Shown piece after piece: positions 1 to 11,260 of a stretch of DNA of 64,000 bases (position 1 is its first letter; the number at the start of each line of letters is the position of its first letter). The stretch covers positions 826,001 through 890,000 of the forward strand of contig OU744737.1 of NCBI GenBank assembly GCA_916613615.1, read 5' to 3'. The position numbers and the translations under genes were made by a program. Origin of the DNA: Steromphala cineraria (taxonomy: Eukaryota; Mollusca; Gastropoda; Trochida; Trochidae). Under the pieces are notes generated by a model, which had not been told where the DNA came from, searched no databases, and saw nothing but the letters and a program-made list of their open reading frames with translations.

Positions 1-303
1 TTATTACCAAACCAAGTTTTCCCGACTGACACAGGACTGAATTATTTAAAACACTTGTTTTAGACAACACAATACATTTAAAACATTGATAAGATTGTTT
101 AACTCACATCTACATTTCAAAGTCTACCATATAACCATGGCAAATATTCGAACCTTTGATCCATTCAAACATAATAATGGGCTACTATCAACGTTTATTT
201 GAAAAACATATCTTCCAAATTTTCCCAATGGCTTTGCCACATAATATTAAGGACATTCGCTGAGTATGCATAGTTATTACAGAAACAATAACAACAAGCA
301 AAA
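1..303. other. No gene seen
   Basis: AT-rich sequence without a convincing exon, RNA gene or repeat boundary. It ends where the first family A element begins. Confidence 0.5.
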
Positions 304-544
304 CTAGAGCCATTGGCTCTGTAGCTCATCAGGCATCATATCAAGTTTGCTTTATACAGGCAAGATGAGCTAAAAATGAAACTGATGTTACCTATTGCAA
401 GAAAACCTATAAAAAAATAACAAAACAAATGTATTATTATTCAACACTTTCTAGATCGCCAATATCAGACAATGAAAGAAGTCCACACTAAAATATCCAA
501 GGAGAAATAAATTCATCTAATGGAGAAAAATAGGTTTTTAAGAT

Positions 545-1500
545 TGTGACCCCTGTGACCCCTGTGACCCTATTTGGGGTCATGGGGTCACAAAACCTAC
601 AGTTTAGAATCCCAATTGGCGAAGGAGTCTACATGCAGTCTTTCAGCTCAATAGACCTTTAGGAGCTAAAGATGATGATGAAAATAAGTTTTAAAGGTTG
701 TGACCCCTGTGACCCTATTTGGGGTCATGGGGTCACGAAATCTATAATTTAGAATCCCCATTGGCCAAGGAGTCTGCACATATAATTTCAGCTCTCTAGA
801 CCTTTTGGAACTTGAGAAGAAGATGAAAATAGTTTTTTAAGGTTGTGACCCCTGTGACCCTATTTGGGGTCACAGGGTCAACAAAGTTACAAATTAGAAT
901 CCCCATTGTCCAAGGAGTCTGCACATATCAATATTAACTCTCTAGACTTTTTGGAACTGGAGAAGAAGATGAGAATTGGTTTTTAAGGTTGTGACCCCTG
1001 TGACCCTATTTGGTGTCATGGGGTCACGAAATCTACAATTAAGAATCCCGATTGGCCAAGGAGTCTGCACATATCATTTTCAACTTTATAGTCCTTTTAG
1101 TACTGGAGAAGAAGATGGAAATAGGTTTTTAAGGTTGTGACCCCTGTGACCCTATTTGGGGTCACAGGGTCACCAAAGTTACAAATTAGAATCTCAATTG
1201 TCCAAGGAGTCTGCACATATAATTTTTAACTCTCTACTCCTTTTGGAACTGAAGAAGAAGATAAAAATAGGTATTTAAGATTGTGACCCCTGTGACCCTA
1301 TTTGGGGTCACAGGATCACCAAAGTTACAAATTAGAATCCCCAATGGCCAAGGAGTCTGCACATATCATTTTTAACTCTCTAGTCCTTCTGGAACTGGAG
1401 AAGAAGATGAAAATAGGTTTTTAAAGTTGTGACCCCTGTGACCCTATTTGGGGTCACAGGGTCACCAAAGTTACAAATTAGAATCTCCATATGCTAAGGT
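545..1500 (+). repeat. Core tandem array of A1, ~146-bp units
   Basis: GTGACCC(T)ATTTGG recurs at about 564, 709, 856, 1001, 1150, 1295 and 1440. Each unit has a potential stem between GTGACCC and GGGGTCAC and the conserved phrase AAGGAGTCTGCACA. The last part (600-1680) is nearly the same as 9235-9990, which has fewer units. Confidence 0.85.
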
Positions 1501-1569
1501 ACTTGTACACAAAATGTCAGCTCTCTAATGTGTATGGTTCATGAGGAGAAGTCGATAGTGTCAAAAGTT

Positions 1570-1636
1570 TACTGACGGATGACGGACGACGGACGGACGA
1601 CGGACGGACGACGGACGGACGGACGCCGGACGACGG
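1570..1636 (+). repeat. (ACGG)n / GACGGACG microsatellite of A1
   Basis: Degenerate GACGGACG repeats sit just before the 3' hairpin. The same kind of array occupies the same place in families A, C, D and E here. Confidence 0.85.
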
Positions 1637-1689
1637 GCCATGCCATAAGCCTATCTGGACTTTCAGTCCTGATGAGCTAAAAATCAATG

Positions 1690-2400
1690 TTGGCCATTTC
1701 TGTGTAAACACCTTTTACTCATTTTGGATTAGAAAATGGATGTCCATAGGGTAACCAAATAAAGTACATTCGTTTTATTGATGCATTATTCAATATCTTT
1801 GACTTGCAGCTGATAATTCTTACTTTTTCGTTTTCTTTTGTTACTAAAATTGAGCTACTGCCGCTTTGACACATTTTCATCTATACAAGCACATAGGTGA
1901 CAGAAAGTACAATAAAAAGAGTCATGTTAGAGTCCCTTATTCTTGCTGTTATCAGCAATGGTATGTTTTCTCACTCGAGGACGGTAAGCACGTTTATAAA
2001 GGGGAAGTGAAGTGGTCTCACAGACAAACAACAAGTGTGGAGAGACAATCAAAGTTATAAAATATTTCTAAAAAGTGCAAAGTTTATATCAAATAATTTA
2101 AAAACGTTTCTTGCTTCATTCGTAACAACTTAAATGATGAAACAGACACTAGTGATTTATGCCTTTTAACATAATAAAGAAACATTTTAATACAAAATGA
2201 GAATATTAATAGTGCACTTTTCCCAGGTACTAATAACCTGCTCAAAGTGCAAACTACATAATTACCCTGAAGAATCGAGTAAGCATACAAGCAATTAGCA
2301 CGAACATGTAGTTCCGTCAGTAACCGATTTTACAGCTTGTTGAACTGAGTGAAGGAGAATAAAGTGCCTTATCGAGGGGAAAAAACAGCACAGTATGACA
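1690..2400. other. Unique AT-rich spacer with one MITE end
   Basis: No supported gene. A lone terminus resembling the 3.8-kb MITE (GAGCTACTGCCGCTTTGA, 1852-1869) is present. Several 60-70 codon open frames lack splice or codon support. Confidence 0.4.
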
Positions 2401-2414
2401 CTCAGGTGTTTCGA

Positions 2415-2500
2415 GTCTCTTTTAGGATTTGAACCCTGGTCGTTTGCGCCATAGACCAAACAAAGGCACCGGGCTGTGTTTCTCTCCCCTTTCTAGTATC
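2415..2500 (-). repeat. tRNA-like fragment (degenerate SINE head?)
   Basis: The minus strand contains a B-box-like GGTTCAAATCC near 2430-2440, with a possible poor A-box at higher coordinates. No cloverleaf with a paired acceptor stem can be drawn, so this is more likely a SINE remnant than a tRNA gene. Confidence 0.3.
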
Positions 2501-2530
2501 AACCTAAAAATCTACAAGGTTCCTATAAAA

Positions 2531-3066
2531 TAGAGCCATTGGCTCTGTAGCTCATTAGGCTTTATGTCAATATTGCTTTAGGGTGTGGCAAATGTGGTTG
2601 TCCCTTTAGTAGGGTCCACTTGGTCACCAAATGTTCAATTTAGAATCCTACTTATCTAACTTAGGAGTCTGTAGATAAGGTTTCAGCTGTCTATGCCTCA
2701 AGCTTCTGGAGAAAAAGAAGAAAATAGGTTTAAAGAGTGTGGCCCCTGTGACCCTTTTTAGGGGTCACAGGGCCATATAAGCTATGAATTATATTCCTCA
2801 CTATTCAAGGAGTATGTACACAAGGTTTCAGCTTTCTAGGCTTTATTCTTCTGGAGAAGAAGATGAAAATAGGTTTTAAGGGCGTGGCCCCTGTGTCCCT
2901 TATTATGGGTCACAGGGCCTCAAAAGCTCCAATTTATCATCTTCACTAGCCAAGGAGACTGTGCACAAAGTGTCAGCTATCTAGGCCTTATGGTTTTGGA
3001 GAAGAAGTCGAAATTCCACCATTCCATGCCATAAGCCCATCAGACCTTACAGGCCAGATGAGCAAA
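2531..3066 (+). mobile_element. Family A element, copy A2 (ACGG array lost)
   Basis: It starts with TAGAGCCATTGGCTCTG and TAGCTCATTAGGC and ends with CCATAAGCCCATCAGACCTT...CCAGATGAGC. About three cores of the GGCCC/GGGCC subtype are present. The region just before the terminal block has no ACGG array, and the tail is altered to GAGCAAATAAAA. Confidence 0.7.
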
Positions 3067-3819
3067 TAAAAGCCAACTCTTTAGATCAATGTCAAGGTCA
3101 CTTAGTGATGGGTGTCTGGTCGGGTTCGAATCCCTTAAGGGACTCAACATTACAAGTACAAAAAACAAAAGGGGTCAAAATAAAAATAGTATATAGTGTT
3201 TACCTTAGGCATATTTCGCAGGGCGCAGAGCCAAACATTTTAATTTACCTTTTCCATAAATTCAGATATATGATTAGATACTTTACAAAGTTACAGTATT
3301 GTTTCATGTTAAGAATATAAAAAGAAATTTAAGACAAGAATGGATTAACCCTTTGTTTAAACAGCATGCATGGTTTGCTGACCCCATGTTAATCTAGCTA
3401 CAGGAACAATAACAATACCGAGTGTTGATTGGTGGACACAGCTCAATGATCCCATCATTTGCCCTTATATTTGGTAAAACACAACATTTATTAATGAAAA
3501 TGTGGCAGTACTGAAATTGTATATATTTATTATGACTAGTTACTCTAATTTAAGACAGCTAGAGTTGTGTTGTTTATAGTATTTTAGAAATATTATAGTG
3601 AAAGTCTTAAACAATCATCAAATTGCCAGTAAATGTCAGTGTCAATTGCCAGTGTAGGGCTTATTTATAAAATAAGTTATATTAGCAGCCACATATATTT
3701 CATATTTTACCATTTTCGCTTGAAGAGTGACTCAAAATTAACTTGTCTGTAGGTGCCGTTTTGCAAGTCATTGTGCCCTTTTCAAAAAGGAGTGGCCCTG
3801 TCTTTTTTTCAGCTTGGTA
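3067..3819. other. Spacer with a tRNA-like B-box remnant
   Basis: A + strand GGGTTCGAATCCC (about 3121-3133) matches a pol III B-box, but no acceptor stem or clear A-box surrounds it. The rest is AT-rich with no supported exon. Confidence 0.3.
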
Positions 3820-4180
3820 TTAAAGGGGCAGTAGCACGTTTTTTGTGGGAATATAAGGTGATGTCGGGAAAATGAAACTTAATGGTTCGAATTGAAAAAC
3901 GATGCATTTGAACTAAATGGAGCAGTAATACTCCAAGTATACGTAAAGTTTAGCCAAGCGATTCCTTTTTGTTACACAAAATGAATTAAAGGTGTTCACA
4001 AAAAATGGCCACCAATGGATTTTATGTGAATCTTTATAGTTTGTCCTCTGACTAGGGATGATTGACTTGTGTAATGAGATTATTGACACTGTCAAAATAA
4101 TACATTAAACATTAACCTTCAATTATCAGTGAAAAATTTAAAATATAAAATTATAAAAAGTTGTGGTACTGCACCTTTAA
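3820..4180 (+). mobile_element. MITE with TTAA duplication
   Basis: AGGGGCAGTAGCAC at 3824-3837 and GTGGTACTGCACCT at 4163-4176 are inverted repeats matching at 12 of 14 positions. Both are flanked by TTAA (3820-3823 and 4177-4180). A TTAA duplication is the hallmark of piggyBac-type transposition, so this is probably a non-autonomous derivative. It has no coding content. Confidence 0.65.
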
Positions 4181-4210
4181 TGCTAACTTGCATGAATTTA
4201 TATATGTCTC

Positions 4211-4496
4211 TAAAGGCAGTACCCCTTTTTTTCACTGACAATTGTACGTTAATGCTAAATCTATTATTTTTATGGTGTCAATAATCTTATTACTCAAACA
4301 AATCATCCATAGTCAGAAATCATATAAAGTCCATTGGTGACCATTTTTGTGTGATCACTTAAACCATGTCTGAATTTATTTAATTTTTTACTGCTTAATT
4401 TAGTCTTAAGACATTTTCCTTAAACTGCAACCATTTATTTTCATTTTCCGGACATCACTTTATATTCCCCATAAAAACATGCTACTGCCGCTCTAA
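4211..4496 (-). mobile_element. Second MITE copy, head-to-head with the first
   Basis: The reverse complement (GAGCGGCAGTAGCATG...GGGGAATATAAAGTGATGTC) aligns with the start of the 3824-4176 copy over most of its length, so 3820-4496 forms a long imperfect foldback. Its flanks are less clear: CTAA-like on both sides rather than intact TTAA. Confidence 0.6.
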
Positions 4497-4549
4497 GGCA
4501 GGAATGTATGTAAGCCACAAGAGCTTTTACTGTCTAATCCTGCAGGATG

Positions 4550-4630
4550 ATTTGGAGTTCAGCGCCACTTTCAAGAGTATTTCACTTACATCACAGCTAC
4601 AAGTAATATTGCAGGGAGAAAGACGTAACA
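4550..4630 (+). repeat. Dispersed repeat fragment shared with 35.5 kb
   Basis: GCCACTTTCAAGAGTATTT and the following ~55 bases recur with changes at about 35505-35580. An open frame crosses this stretch, but the shared repeat makes it a poor gene candidate. Confidence 0.5.
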
Positions 4631-4879
4631 CAATTGTGACAATGCATTGCAGTGAAACCAGAGAGCAACAGCTGGAACTTGCGAACCATAGTTTATACGG
4701 TCTAGTCGGCTCCAAGACGTTTTCTTTTCTTGAAGGTGTTACTACGGAGCTCGTTCTCATAGGTTTGAAAACAATATCTGTAAATATACAATTTTGTGGA
4801 TTCTGCCAGAATGAAAACTCTTTTCATCAAAGTCTGGCGTCCTCAAAATTTGGTATTCTGTCAAAATTGGAATAGGGGT

Positions 4880-5280
4880 CCAAAAGCGAAAAGTACCAAA
4901 TATGAAATTGGTTGATTTTAAATAATTATCATCATTAACTAAACACTGTCACAGGCAGATGTTTCTTATAAGAAACTCAGCTCCATTGCCTTCACATTAC
5001 ATCATAAATCTCATCAAGATAAGATCAAGCATTTCATTCAAGCTTCAATACCAACTTCAGATGTGTATTTTAAGATCAATGATGGATCTACCTGGCTATA
5101 TCAAAATTTTGGCCGATGTTAGATCTCATTTAAATGATATTGTATGGGGTCACATCCTACAAATTACATGGATAATGTATGACAAAGAAGTATTGACTGT
5201 AATATTTCAGTAATGAAAATGTCAAAGGAAAACTCAGAAATCCACATAAAAATTTATTTCATTATAACTCAACTTAAAAT
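4880..5280. other. No gene seen
   Basis: AT-rich sequence with no recognisable repeat end, RNA gene or convincing exon. Confidence 0.4.
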
Positions 5281-5285
5281 TCAAG

Positions 5286-5497
5286 TTTAAAGATGCAGCA
5301 CGACGTTTTCAATGAAATACAGATGATATATCTCACTCAAATGCCTGACATAAGTTTGAGATTATAAGTGATAATATGAGTAACACTGTTAAGTATTCAC
5401 GTTTTTCCCTCTGAAGATAATTTTTTGCATGACCTGTTATTCATTGGGAGAAACTTTGAAGAAACAAAATTTCAAAAATGTGCTACTGTCGCTATTA
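5286..5497 (+). mobile_element. Degenerate MITE of the 3.8-kb type
   Basis: It opens with TTTAAAGATGCAGCACGACG and closes with TGCTACTGTCGCTATTA. Both resemble the termini of the 3824-4176 MITE. The interior is short and diverged. Confidence 0.4.
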
Positions 5498-5626
5498 CAG
5501 ACAACTGTTTCTCAATCATACTATCAGTAAAGAATTGCAATTACAGTTCTGCCTCAAGTGATTTTGGACATTTGTAATCAATTCAGAAAAGGAAATTCCT
5601 TAACAACTCAAGAATATACAGGCATG

Positions 5627-6143
5627 GGCTCTGTAGCTCATCATACTTTTGATGGAAATAGCTTTTAAGGCTTTTGACCCCTGTGACACCACATTTTGGG
5701 TCTACTATCTACAATTTAGAATCCTCATTGGCCAAGGGTCTACACAAAACTGTTCAGCTCTCTAGACCTTTTTCAACTGGAGGAGAAAATGAAAATAAGG
5801 TTTTAGGTTTTGACCCTTGTGACCGAATTTGGGGCCATGGGGTCACAACAATTACAATTTAGAATCCTCATTGGCCAAGGGGTCTACACACAACTTTTCA
5901 GCTCTCTAGACTTTTGGAACTGGAAAAGATGAAAATAGGGTTTAAAGGTTTTGACCCCTGTGAGCCCATTTGAGGTCAAGGAGTCACCAAACTTAAATTA
6001 AAACTAAAATTTAGAATCCCCATTGGGCAAGGAGTCTACACATAACTTTTTTCATCTCTTAGACCTTAGGCCCTTATTAGGGGTCACAGGGCCATCAAAG
6101 CTACAATTAATAATCCTCACTAGCCAAGGAGTCTGTACAAAAA
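5627..6143 (+). mobile_element. Family A element A3, 3' end missing
   Basis: GGCTCTGTAGCTCATCA at the left marks the 5' end (its palindrome is half lost). About three core units of the GTGACCC subtype follow, then a GGCCC-type unit. The element is cut at AGTCTGTAC, where A4 begins. Confidence 0.6.
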
Positions 6144-6790
6144 TAGAACCAGTGGCTCTGTAGCTCATCAGGCTACAATTTTGCTTTTAGGGTTGCATAT
6201 GCTGTTCCACCTTACTCGGGGCCACAGGGTCACCAAATGTACAATTTGGAATCCTCCTTATCTAACTTAGGAGTCTGTAGACAAGGCTTCAGCTTTCTAG
6301 GCCTTATGGGGGGTCACCAAAGGTTACAATTTATAATCCTCACTAGTCAAGAAGTCTGTACACACAGTTTCAGCTTTCTGGGCCTTATGGTTTTTGAGAA
6401 GAAATCGAAATTCCACAAAATAACGGACGGACAGATGGATGCCGGACACCATTCCATGCCATAAGCACATCAGTGGGTCTGATTAAGAAGGTTGAAATAG
6501 GTTTTCAGGTCGTGACCCCGGTGACCTCTTATTTGGAGTCAGGTCACAGGGCCACCAAAGCATTTACTTCTGGAGAAGAAGATGAAAATAGGTTTTAATC
6601 GCGTGGTCCCTCTGGCCCTTAATAGGGGCCAATGGGCCACCAGAGCTACAATTTATAATCCCCACTAGTCAAAGAGTCTTACACAAACTATAATCATTCT
6701 AGGCCTTATGGTTCTGGAGAAGAAGTCGAAATTCCACAAAGTTTACGGACAGACGGACATGCCATGCCAAATGAGCTTAAAATGTAAAAA
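6144..6790 (+). mobile_element. Family A composite A4
   Basis: A 5' end (TAGAACCAGTGGCTCTG) sits inside the preceding core. An ACGG stretch at 6423-6440 and a broken 3' end near 6475 follow. Further cores then lead to a second ACGG stretch (about 6743-6760) and a tail CCAAATGAGCTTAAAA lacking the hairpin. This looks like overlapping or recombined copies. Confidence 0.55.
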
Positions 6791-7060
6791 CATAGCAGTT
6801 GGCTCAGCTTTAATATTCTCTCTTTCAGCCTTAATATTCAACTTTCTAGACCTTATGCTTCTGAAGATGATGATGAAAATTGGTTTCAAGAGGGTGGCCT
6901 CTGGTGCTTATTTTGAGCCCGAGGGCCACTCAAGTTACAATGCTTCCGGAGAAGATGGTTTAAATAGATACTAAAAGCGTAGTCCATGTGACCCGTAGTA
7001 GGGGCCACAGGGTCACCAAAGCTTTAGATAATAATCTTCACTACAGTATTCACTTCATTT
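6791..7060 (+). mobile_element. Degenerate family A fragment
   Basis: A decayed 5' motif (TAGCAGTTGGCTCAGC) and two diverged cores are visible. No 3' end is seen. Confidence 0.45.
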
Positions 7061-7330
7061 CCTATGTATGTTCAAATAAGTTTTTACCCAATTTCACGTG
7101 TTCCCAATGATATGTGTATATAACTGGTTACCAAACCCTTAAAATCTTGTTGTCTTTCGATTCTAGTAACATTAGCTTTATCACTTTCTGTGAAATTGTT
7201 TCTTTCTAGGGTACTTTGTATAAATGTTTCTTTAAATCGCAACATTAGTGTGTGGAGATTGTTTGGTTTAAAATATATACAAAATTAAATTAAAAACGCC
7301 ATCAGTGTTTTCGTTTCTGTTCAAGCAAAG
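7060..7330. other. AT-rich spacer
   Basis: No feature that can be supported. Confidence 0.4.
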
Positions 7331-8200
7331 GGGAGACAACCCCTTGTTGACCTAGAATACCAGACGGACTGAGGGGAGGTTGTATTCGTACCACAGTGAG
7401 GAATACCATTCAAGAGTCAGCAACCTGCAAAGGTTGGTGTGATTCTTTACCAGAAGATATCCTCAGTGTGGTAGCAGAAGCGGGACGTGGAATCCTTAAT
7501 ACAGTACTTAAAGTTTGTCGACTGAGTAAACGAGTGCAACTGAGTTAGTTTGTGCAACAGAGTTAGTTTGTGCAACAGAGTTAGTTAGTGTAAACTCAAT
7601 GGACAGGAATGGACAGCAACACTCTGCTCTGGAGAAAATGTTAGTGAACCAAGGAAACACATACTAATTAAGGTGGCAATGCTTAATAACATATTCTTGT
7701 CTGCCAAGTTGGCTACAAGTCTTGACTGACAACAATCATGGCCAAATCCTTCACCACATCCGTTGACCAATTGCAACTCTTGCAGGAATAATGCTCTCCT
7801 GGAGGTGATTCCAGGCGGCAGTGAAATGCCGCCAATGCCGAAGCCCTTCCCCTGGATCTAGTGAAGTTGAAGCCATCATAGTGCAACAGGAGGTTTGAAG
7901 TGTCCAGATTGAAAGAGAGCAGGAGACACGAGTTGAAATGTCCAGATTGAAAGAGAGCAGGAGACACGAGTTGGAAATGGAAACCAGCTGGTGGCCACAA
8001 CATACTCTAACGATGCAGTCAAGGCAAACGTGGCTATGCCCTAGGAGGATGTTACCAGGAGTCAAACTTTGGTATCTGGATGGTATCATTGGATGCAAAC
8101 ACATCTGCTCATACAATCCAAATCCAAAATTCAGTTATCAAGAGCCTAAGGGTCTGGTATATCTAGATCAACAAGTGGTGAGACAAGGGTTATGTACAAT
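7331..8200 (+). pseudogene. LTR-retrotransposon gag-like remnant (BEL/Pao-like?)
   Basis: The region is richer in G+C than its surroundings and has many broken frames. GTGGTAGCAGAAGCGGGA near 7470 resembles the leader next to the primer site of invertebrate LTR elements. A short frame starts at the ATG near 7600. Charged coiled-coil-like residues (SRLKESRRHELEMET) lie at about 7940-7982. Further on, GVKLWYLDGI and NPNPKFSY recall the gag-like domain that precedes the BEL/Pao protease. A 38-bp duplication (7901-7938 and 7939-7976) interrupts the frame. No protease, reverse transcriptase or intact LTR is seen. The family assignment rests on pattern memory. Confidence 0.35.
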
Positions 8201-8297
8201 TTGCTTTTGTTTGGGCTTAAACTATGTGGTCATATGTATGAGAAATGTTTTCTTGTGTGTAAATTAAAATATGTCAATTTAAATCATAATACAAAAA

Positions 8298-8853
8298 TAG
8301 AGAAGGTGGCTCTGTTGCTCATCAAGCTTCATATAAATTTTGCTTTAGGGGGTGGCAAATGTGGTCCCCCTTACTTTGGACCACAGGGTCACAAAATGTA
8401 CAATTTGGAATCCTTATCTAACTTAGGAGTTTGCACACAAAGTTTCAGCTTTCTAGACCTGATGTTTCTTGAGAAAAAGATGAAATAATGTTAAAGGGTT
8501 TGGCCCCTGAGGCCCTTACTAGGGGCCACAAAGCCACAGACCAAAAAAGGTATCAATCAAAATCCTCACTGGTCAAAGAGTATATTCACAAGGTTTCAGC
8601 TTTCTAGGCATTTACTTCTGGAGAAGAAGATGAAAATAGGTTTTAATCGTGTGGCCCCTCTGGCCCTTAATAGGGGCCAAAGGGTCACCAAAGCTACAAT
8701 TTATAATCCTCCTCCTAGTCAAGTTTCAGCTTTCTAGGCCTTATGGTTCTAGAGAAGAAGTCGAAATTCCTCCAAATTTAAGAACGGAAGGACGGCGGAC
8801 ACCATGCCATGCCATAAGCCCATCGGGCCTTACAGACCAGATGAGCTAAAAAG
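8298..8853 (+). mobile_element. Family A element A5
   Basis: It runs from TAGAGAAGGTGGCTCTG and TGCTCATCAAGC to GGGCCTTACAGACCAGATGAGCTAAAA. Three cores are present, and a short GGACGGCGGAC stretch stands in for the ACGG array. One base of the 3' stem is mutated (AGACC for AGGCC). Confidence 0.75.
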
Positions 8854-8924
8854 AGTGTTTTGATTAAAATAATTATGGTAATAAGTACCCCAGAGAGAAC
8901 CCTTCTAAAAAGGACATTAAGTTC

Positions 8925-9066
8925 TTAAGATGAAAATATGTTTAAGGGCGTGGCCCTAAGGCCATCAAAGCTAAAATTGTATCTTATCGTCAGCTTCCTA
9001 GGCCATATGCTCCTGGAGAAGAGGTCGAAAATGCACCAAGTTAACAGACGGACGGATGGACGAACC
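8925..9066 (+). mobile_element. Family A core plus ACGG fragment A6
   Basis: A single diverged core is followed by AACAGACGGACGGATGGACG. Both termini are missing. Confidence 0.55.
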
Positions 9067-9104
9067 AAATATAAAGATCTAAACTGTTGCCAAGGAAATA
9101 AATA

Positions 9105-9991
9105 ATAGAGCCAGTGGCTCTGTGGCTCATCAGGCTTCATATCAATTTTGCTTTACGGTGTGGAAAATGTGAAATTAGGTTAAATGGTGGGGCCCCTGAG
9201 GCCCTATTAGGGACCACAGGGCCACAAAAGCTACAGTTTAGAATCCCAATTGGCCAAGGAGTCTACATGCAGTCTTTCAGCTCAATAGACCTTTAGGAGC
9301 TAAAGATGATGATGAAAATAAGTTTTTAAGGTTGTGACCCCTGTGACCCTATTTGGGGTCATGGGGTCACGAAATCTACAAATTAGAATCTCCATTGGCA
9401 AAGGAGTCTGCACATATAATTTCAGCTCTCTAGACCTTTTGGAACTTGAGAAGAAGATGACAATAGTTTTTTAAGGTTGTGACCCCTGTGACCCTATTTG
9501 GGGTCACAGGGTCAACAAAGTTACAAATTAGAATCCCCATCGTCCAAGGAGTCTGCACATATCAATATTAACTCTCTAGACCTTTTGGAACTGGAGAAGA
9601 AGATGAGAATTGGTTTTTAAGGTTGTGACCCCTGTGACCCTATTTGGGGTCATGGGGTCACGAAATCTACAATTTAGAATCCCCATTGGCCAAGGAGTCT
9701 GCACATATAATTTTTAACTCTCTACTCCTTTTGGAACTGGAGAAGAAGATGAAAATAGGTATTTAAGGTTATGACCCCTGTGACCCTATTTGGGGTCACA
9801 GGGTCACCAAAGTTACAAAGTAGAATCTCCATATGCTAAGGTACATGTACACAAAATTTCAGCTCTCTAATGTGTATGGTTCATGAGGAGAAGTCGAAAG
9901 TGTCAAAAGTTTACGGACGGACGACGGACGGACGGCGGACGACGGGCCATGCCATAAGTCCATCTGGACTTTCAGTCCTGATGAGCTAAAA
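9105..9991 (+). mobile_element. Family A element A7
   Basis: The 5' end is TAGAGCCAGTGGCTCTG and the 3' hairpin GGACTTTCAGTCC is followed by GATGAGCTAAAA. An ACGG array lies at about 9914-9945. From about 9235 it is nearly identical to A1 from about 600, down to unusual words such as CATGCAGTCTTTCAGCTC. It has about four GTGACCC cores against seven in A1, so unit number changed after they split. Confidence 0.8.
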
Positions 9992-10955
9992 ATAGGTTAT
10001 AAGGGAGTGGCTCAGAGGGTGATCACATCTATAAAATATATTCTCATTTAGCTTAAAGAGATTTTAAGGTTTTCAGCTTCCTTGGCCTTTTCATTATTGA
10101 GAAGATGATGAAGATAGGGTTGTGCCCCTGTGGACTTTATTGCTGGTCACAGAGTCACTACATCTATAAACTATTATCCATTTCAACTACTGAGTCTGTA
10201 CACAAGATTTTCATTATTGGGAAGATGATGAAGATAGAATCTTAAGGTTGTGCCCCTGTGGCCCTTTCTGCTGGTCACAGAGTCACTACATCTATAAACT
10301 ATCATCCATTTCAACTACTGAGTCTGTACACAAGATTTACATTATTGGGAAGATGATGAAGATAGGGTTGTGCCCCTGTGGCCCTTATTGCTGGTCACAG
10401 AGTCACTACATCTATAAACTATAATCCATTTCAGCTACTGAGTCTGTACACAAGATTTTCATTATTGGGAAGATGATGAAGATAGAATCTTAGGGTTGTG
10501 CTCCTGTGGCCCTTATTGCTGGTCACAGGGTCACTATATCTATAAACTATTATCCATTTCAACTACTGAGTCTGTACACAAGATTTTCATTATTGGGAAG
10601 ATGATGAAGATAGAATCTTAGGGTTGTGCCCCTGTGGCCCTTATTGCTGGTCACAGGGTCACTACATCTATAAACTATTATCCATTTCAACTACTGAGTC
10701 TGTACACAAGATTTTCATTATTGGGAAGATGATGAAGATAGAATCTTAGGGTTGTGCCCCTGTGGCCCTTATTGCTGGTCACAGGGTCACTACATCTATA
10801 AACTATCATCCATTTCAACTACTGAGTCTGTACACAAGATTTTCATTATTGGGAAGATGATGAAGATAGAATCTTAGGGTTGTGCCCCTGTGGCCCTTAT
10901 TGCTGGTCACAGGGTCACTGCATCTATAAACTATCATCCATTTCTGCTACTGAGG
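9992..10955 (+). repeat. Variant core array, 120/128-bp units
   Basis: CTACTGAGTCTGTACAC recurs at about 10188, 10315, 10435, 10563, 10691 and 10819, with a decayed start at 10947. Spacing is 127, 120, 128, 128, 128 and 128. The shorter unit lacks the eight bases AATCTTAG. The units are related to family A cores but have no terminal sequences. Confidence 0.8.
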
Positions 10956-11260
10956 CAAACACCATACTATAACAGACAATCTGATGAATCAACATCACAG
11001 ATCGGATGAGCTTTTCAATACTCATTACCATCAAGAGGTGTGACTCAATACCATCCCCCACAGTTCCCGCGGAGGACTTAATAAAAGAAAACAAAAAGCT
11101 TGCAGTGAACGATGCAAGACCTGACAATCACTAACTCTCGTTCTTTGTAAAGACTGTACGCCTGTCACTACTATCAAAAATAGTTAGACATCTGCATATA
11201 CATCACAATACATGTTCGCCTCCTTGTCCTCTTTGATAAATTAATCCCAGTTCTTAGAGT

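Larger units (their letters stand above)
304..1683 (+). mobile_element. Family A tandem-core element, copy A1
   Basis: The 5' end carries the palindrome GAGCCATTGGCTC followed by TAGCTCATC. The 3' end is a hairpin (GGACT, loop TTC, AGTCC at 1657-1669) followed by GATGAGCTAAAA, the inverted complement of the 5' TAGCTCATC. Between them are about seven core units with a 145-149 bp period, each holding GTGACCC...GGGTCAC inverted segments, then an ACGG/ACGACGG array at about 1573-1635. A short internal copy of the 3' end (GATGAGCTAAAAA) lies at 364-376, so the 5' 70 bases look like a deleted mini-element. No protein is encoded. I infer a non-autonomous element, possibly rolling-circle. Confidence 0.75.

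Noticed and set aside
1517..1711. Frames running through ACGG arrays (also near 57.1 kb and 49.4 kb)
   Set aside because: Low-complexity translations of microsatellites, with Arg/Pro/Ser or Val/Cys/Leu repeats.
3105..3140. Functional tRNA gene around GGGTTCGAATCCC
   Set aside because: No acceptor stem, anticodon arm or proper A-box can be drawn.
4504..4875. 123-codon + strand frame
   Set aside because: Overlaps a dispersed repeat also present at 35.5 kb, has an opposite open frame, and shows no splice signals or codon bias.
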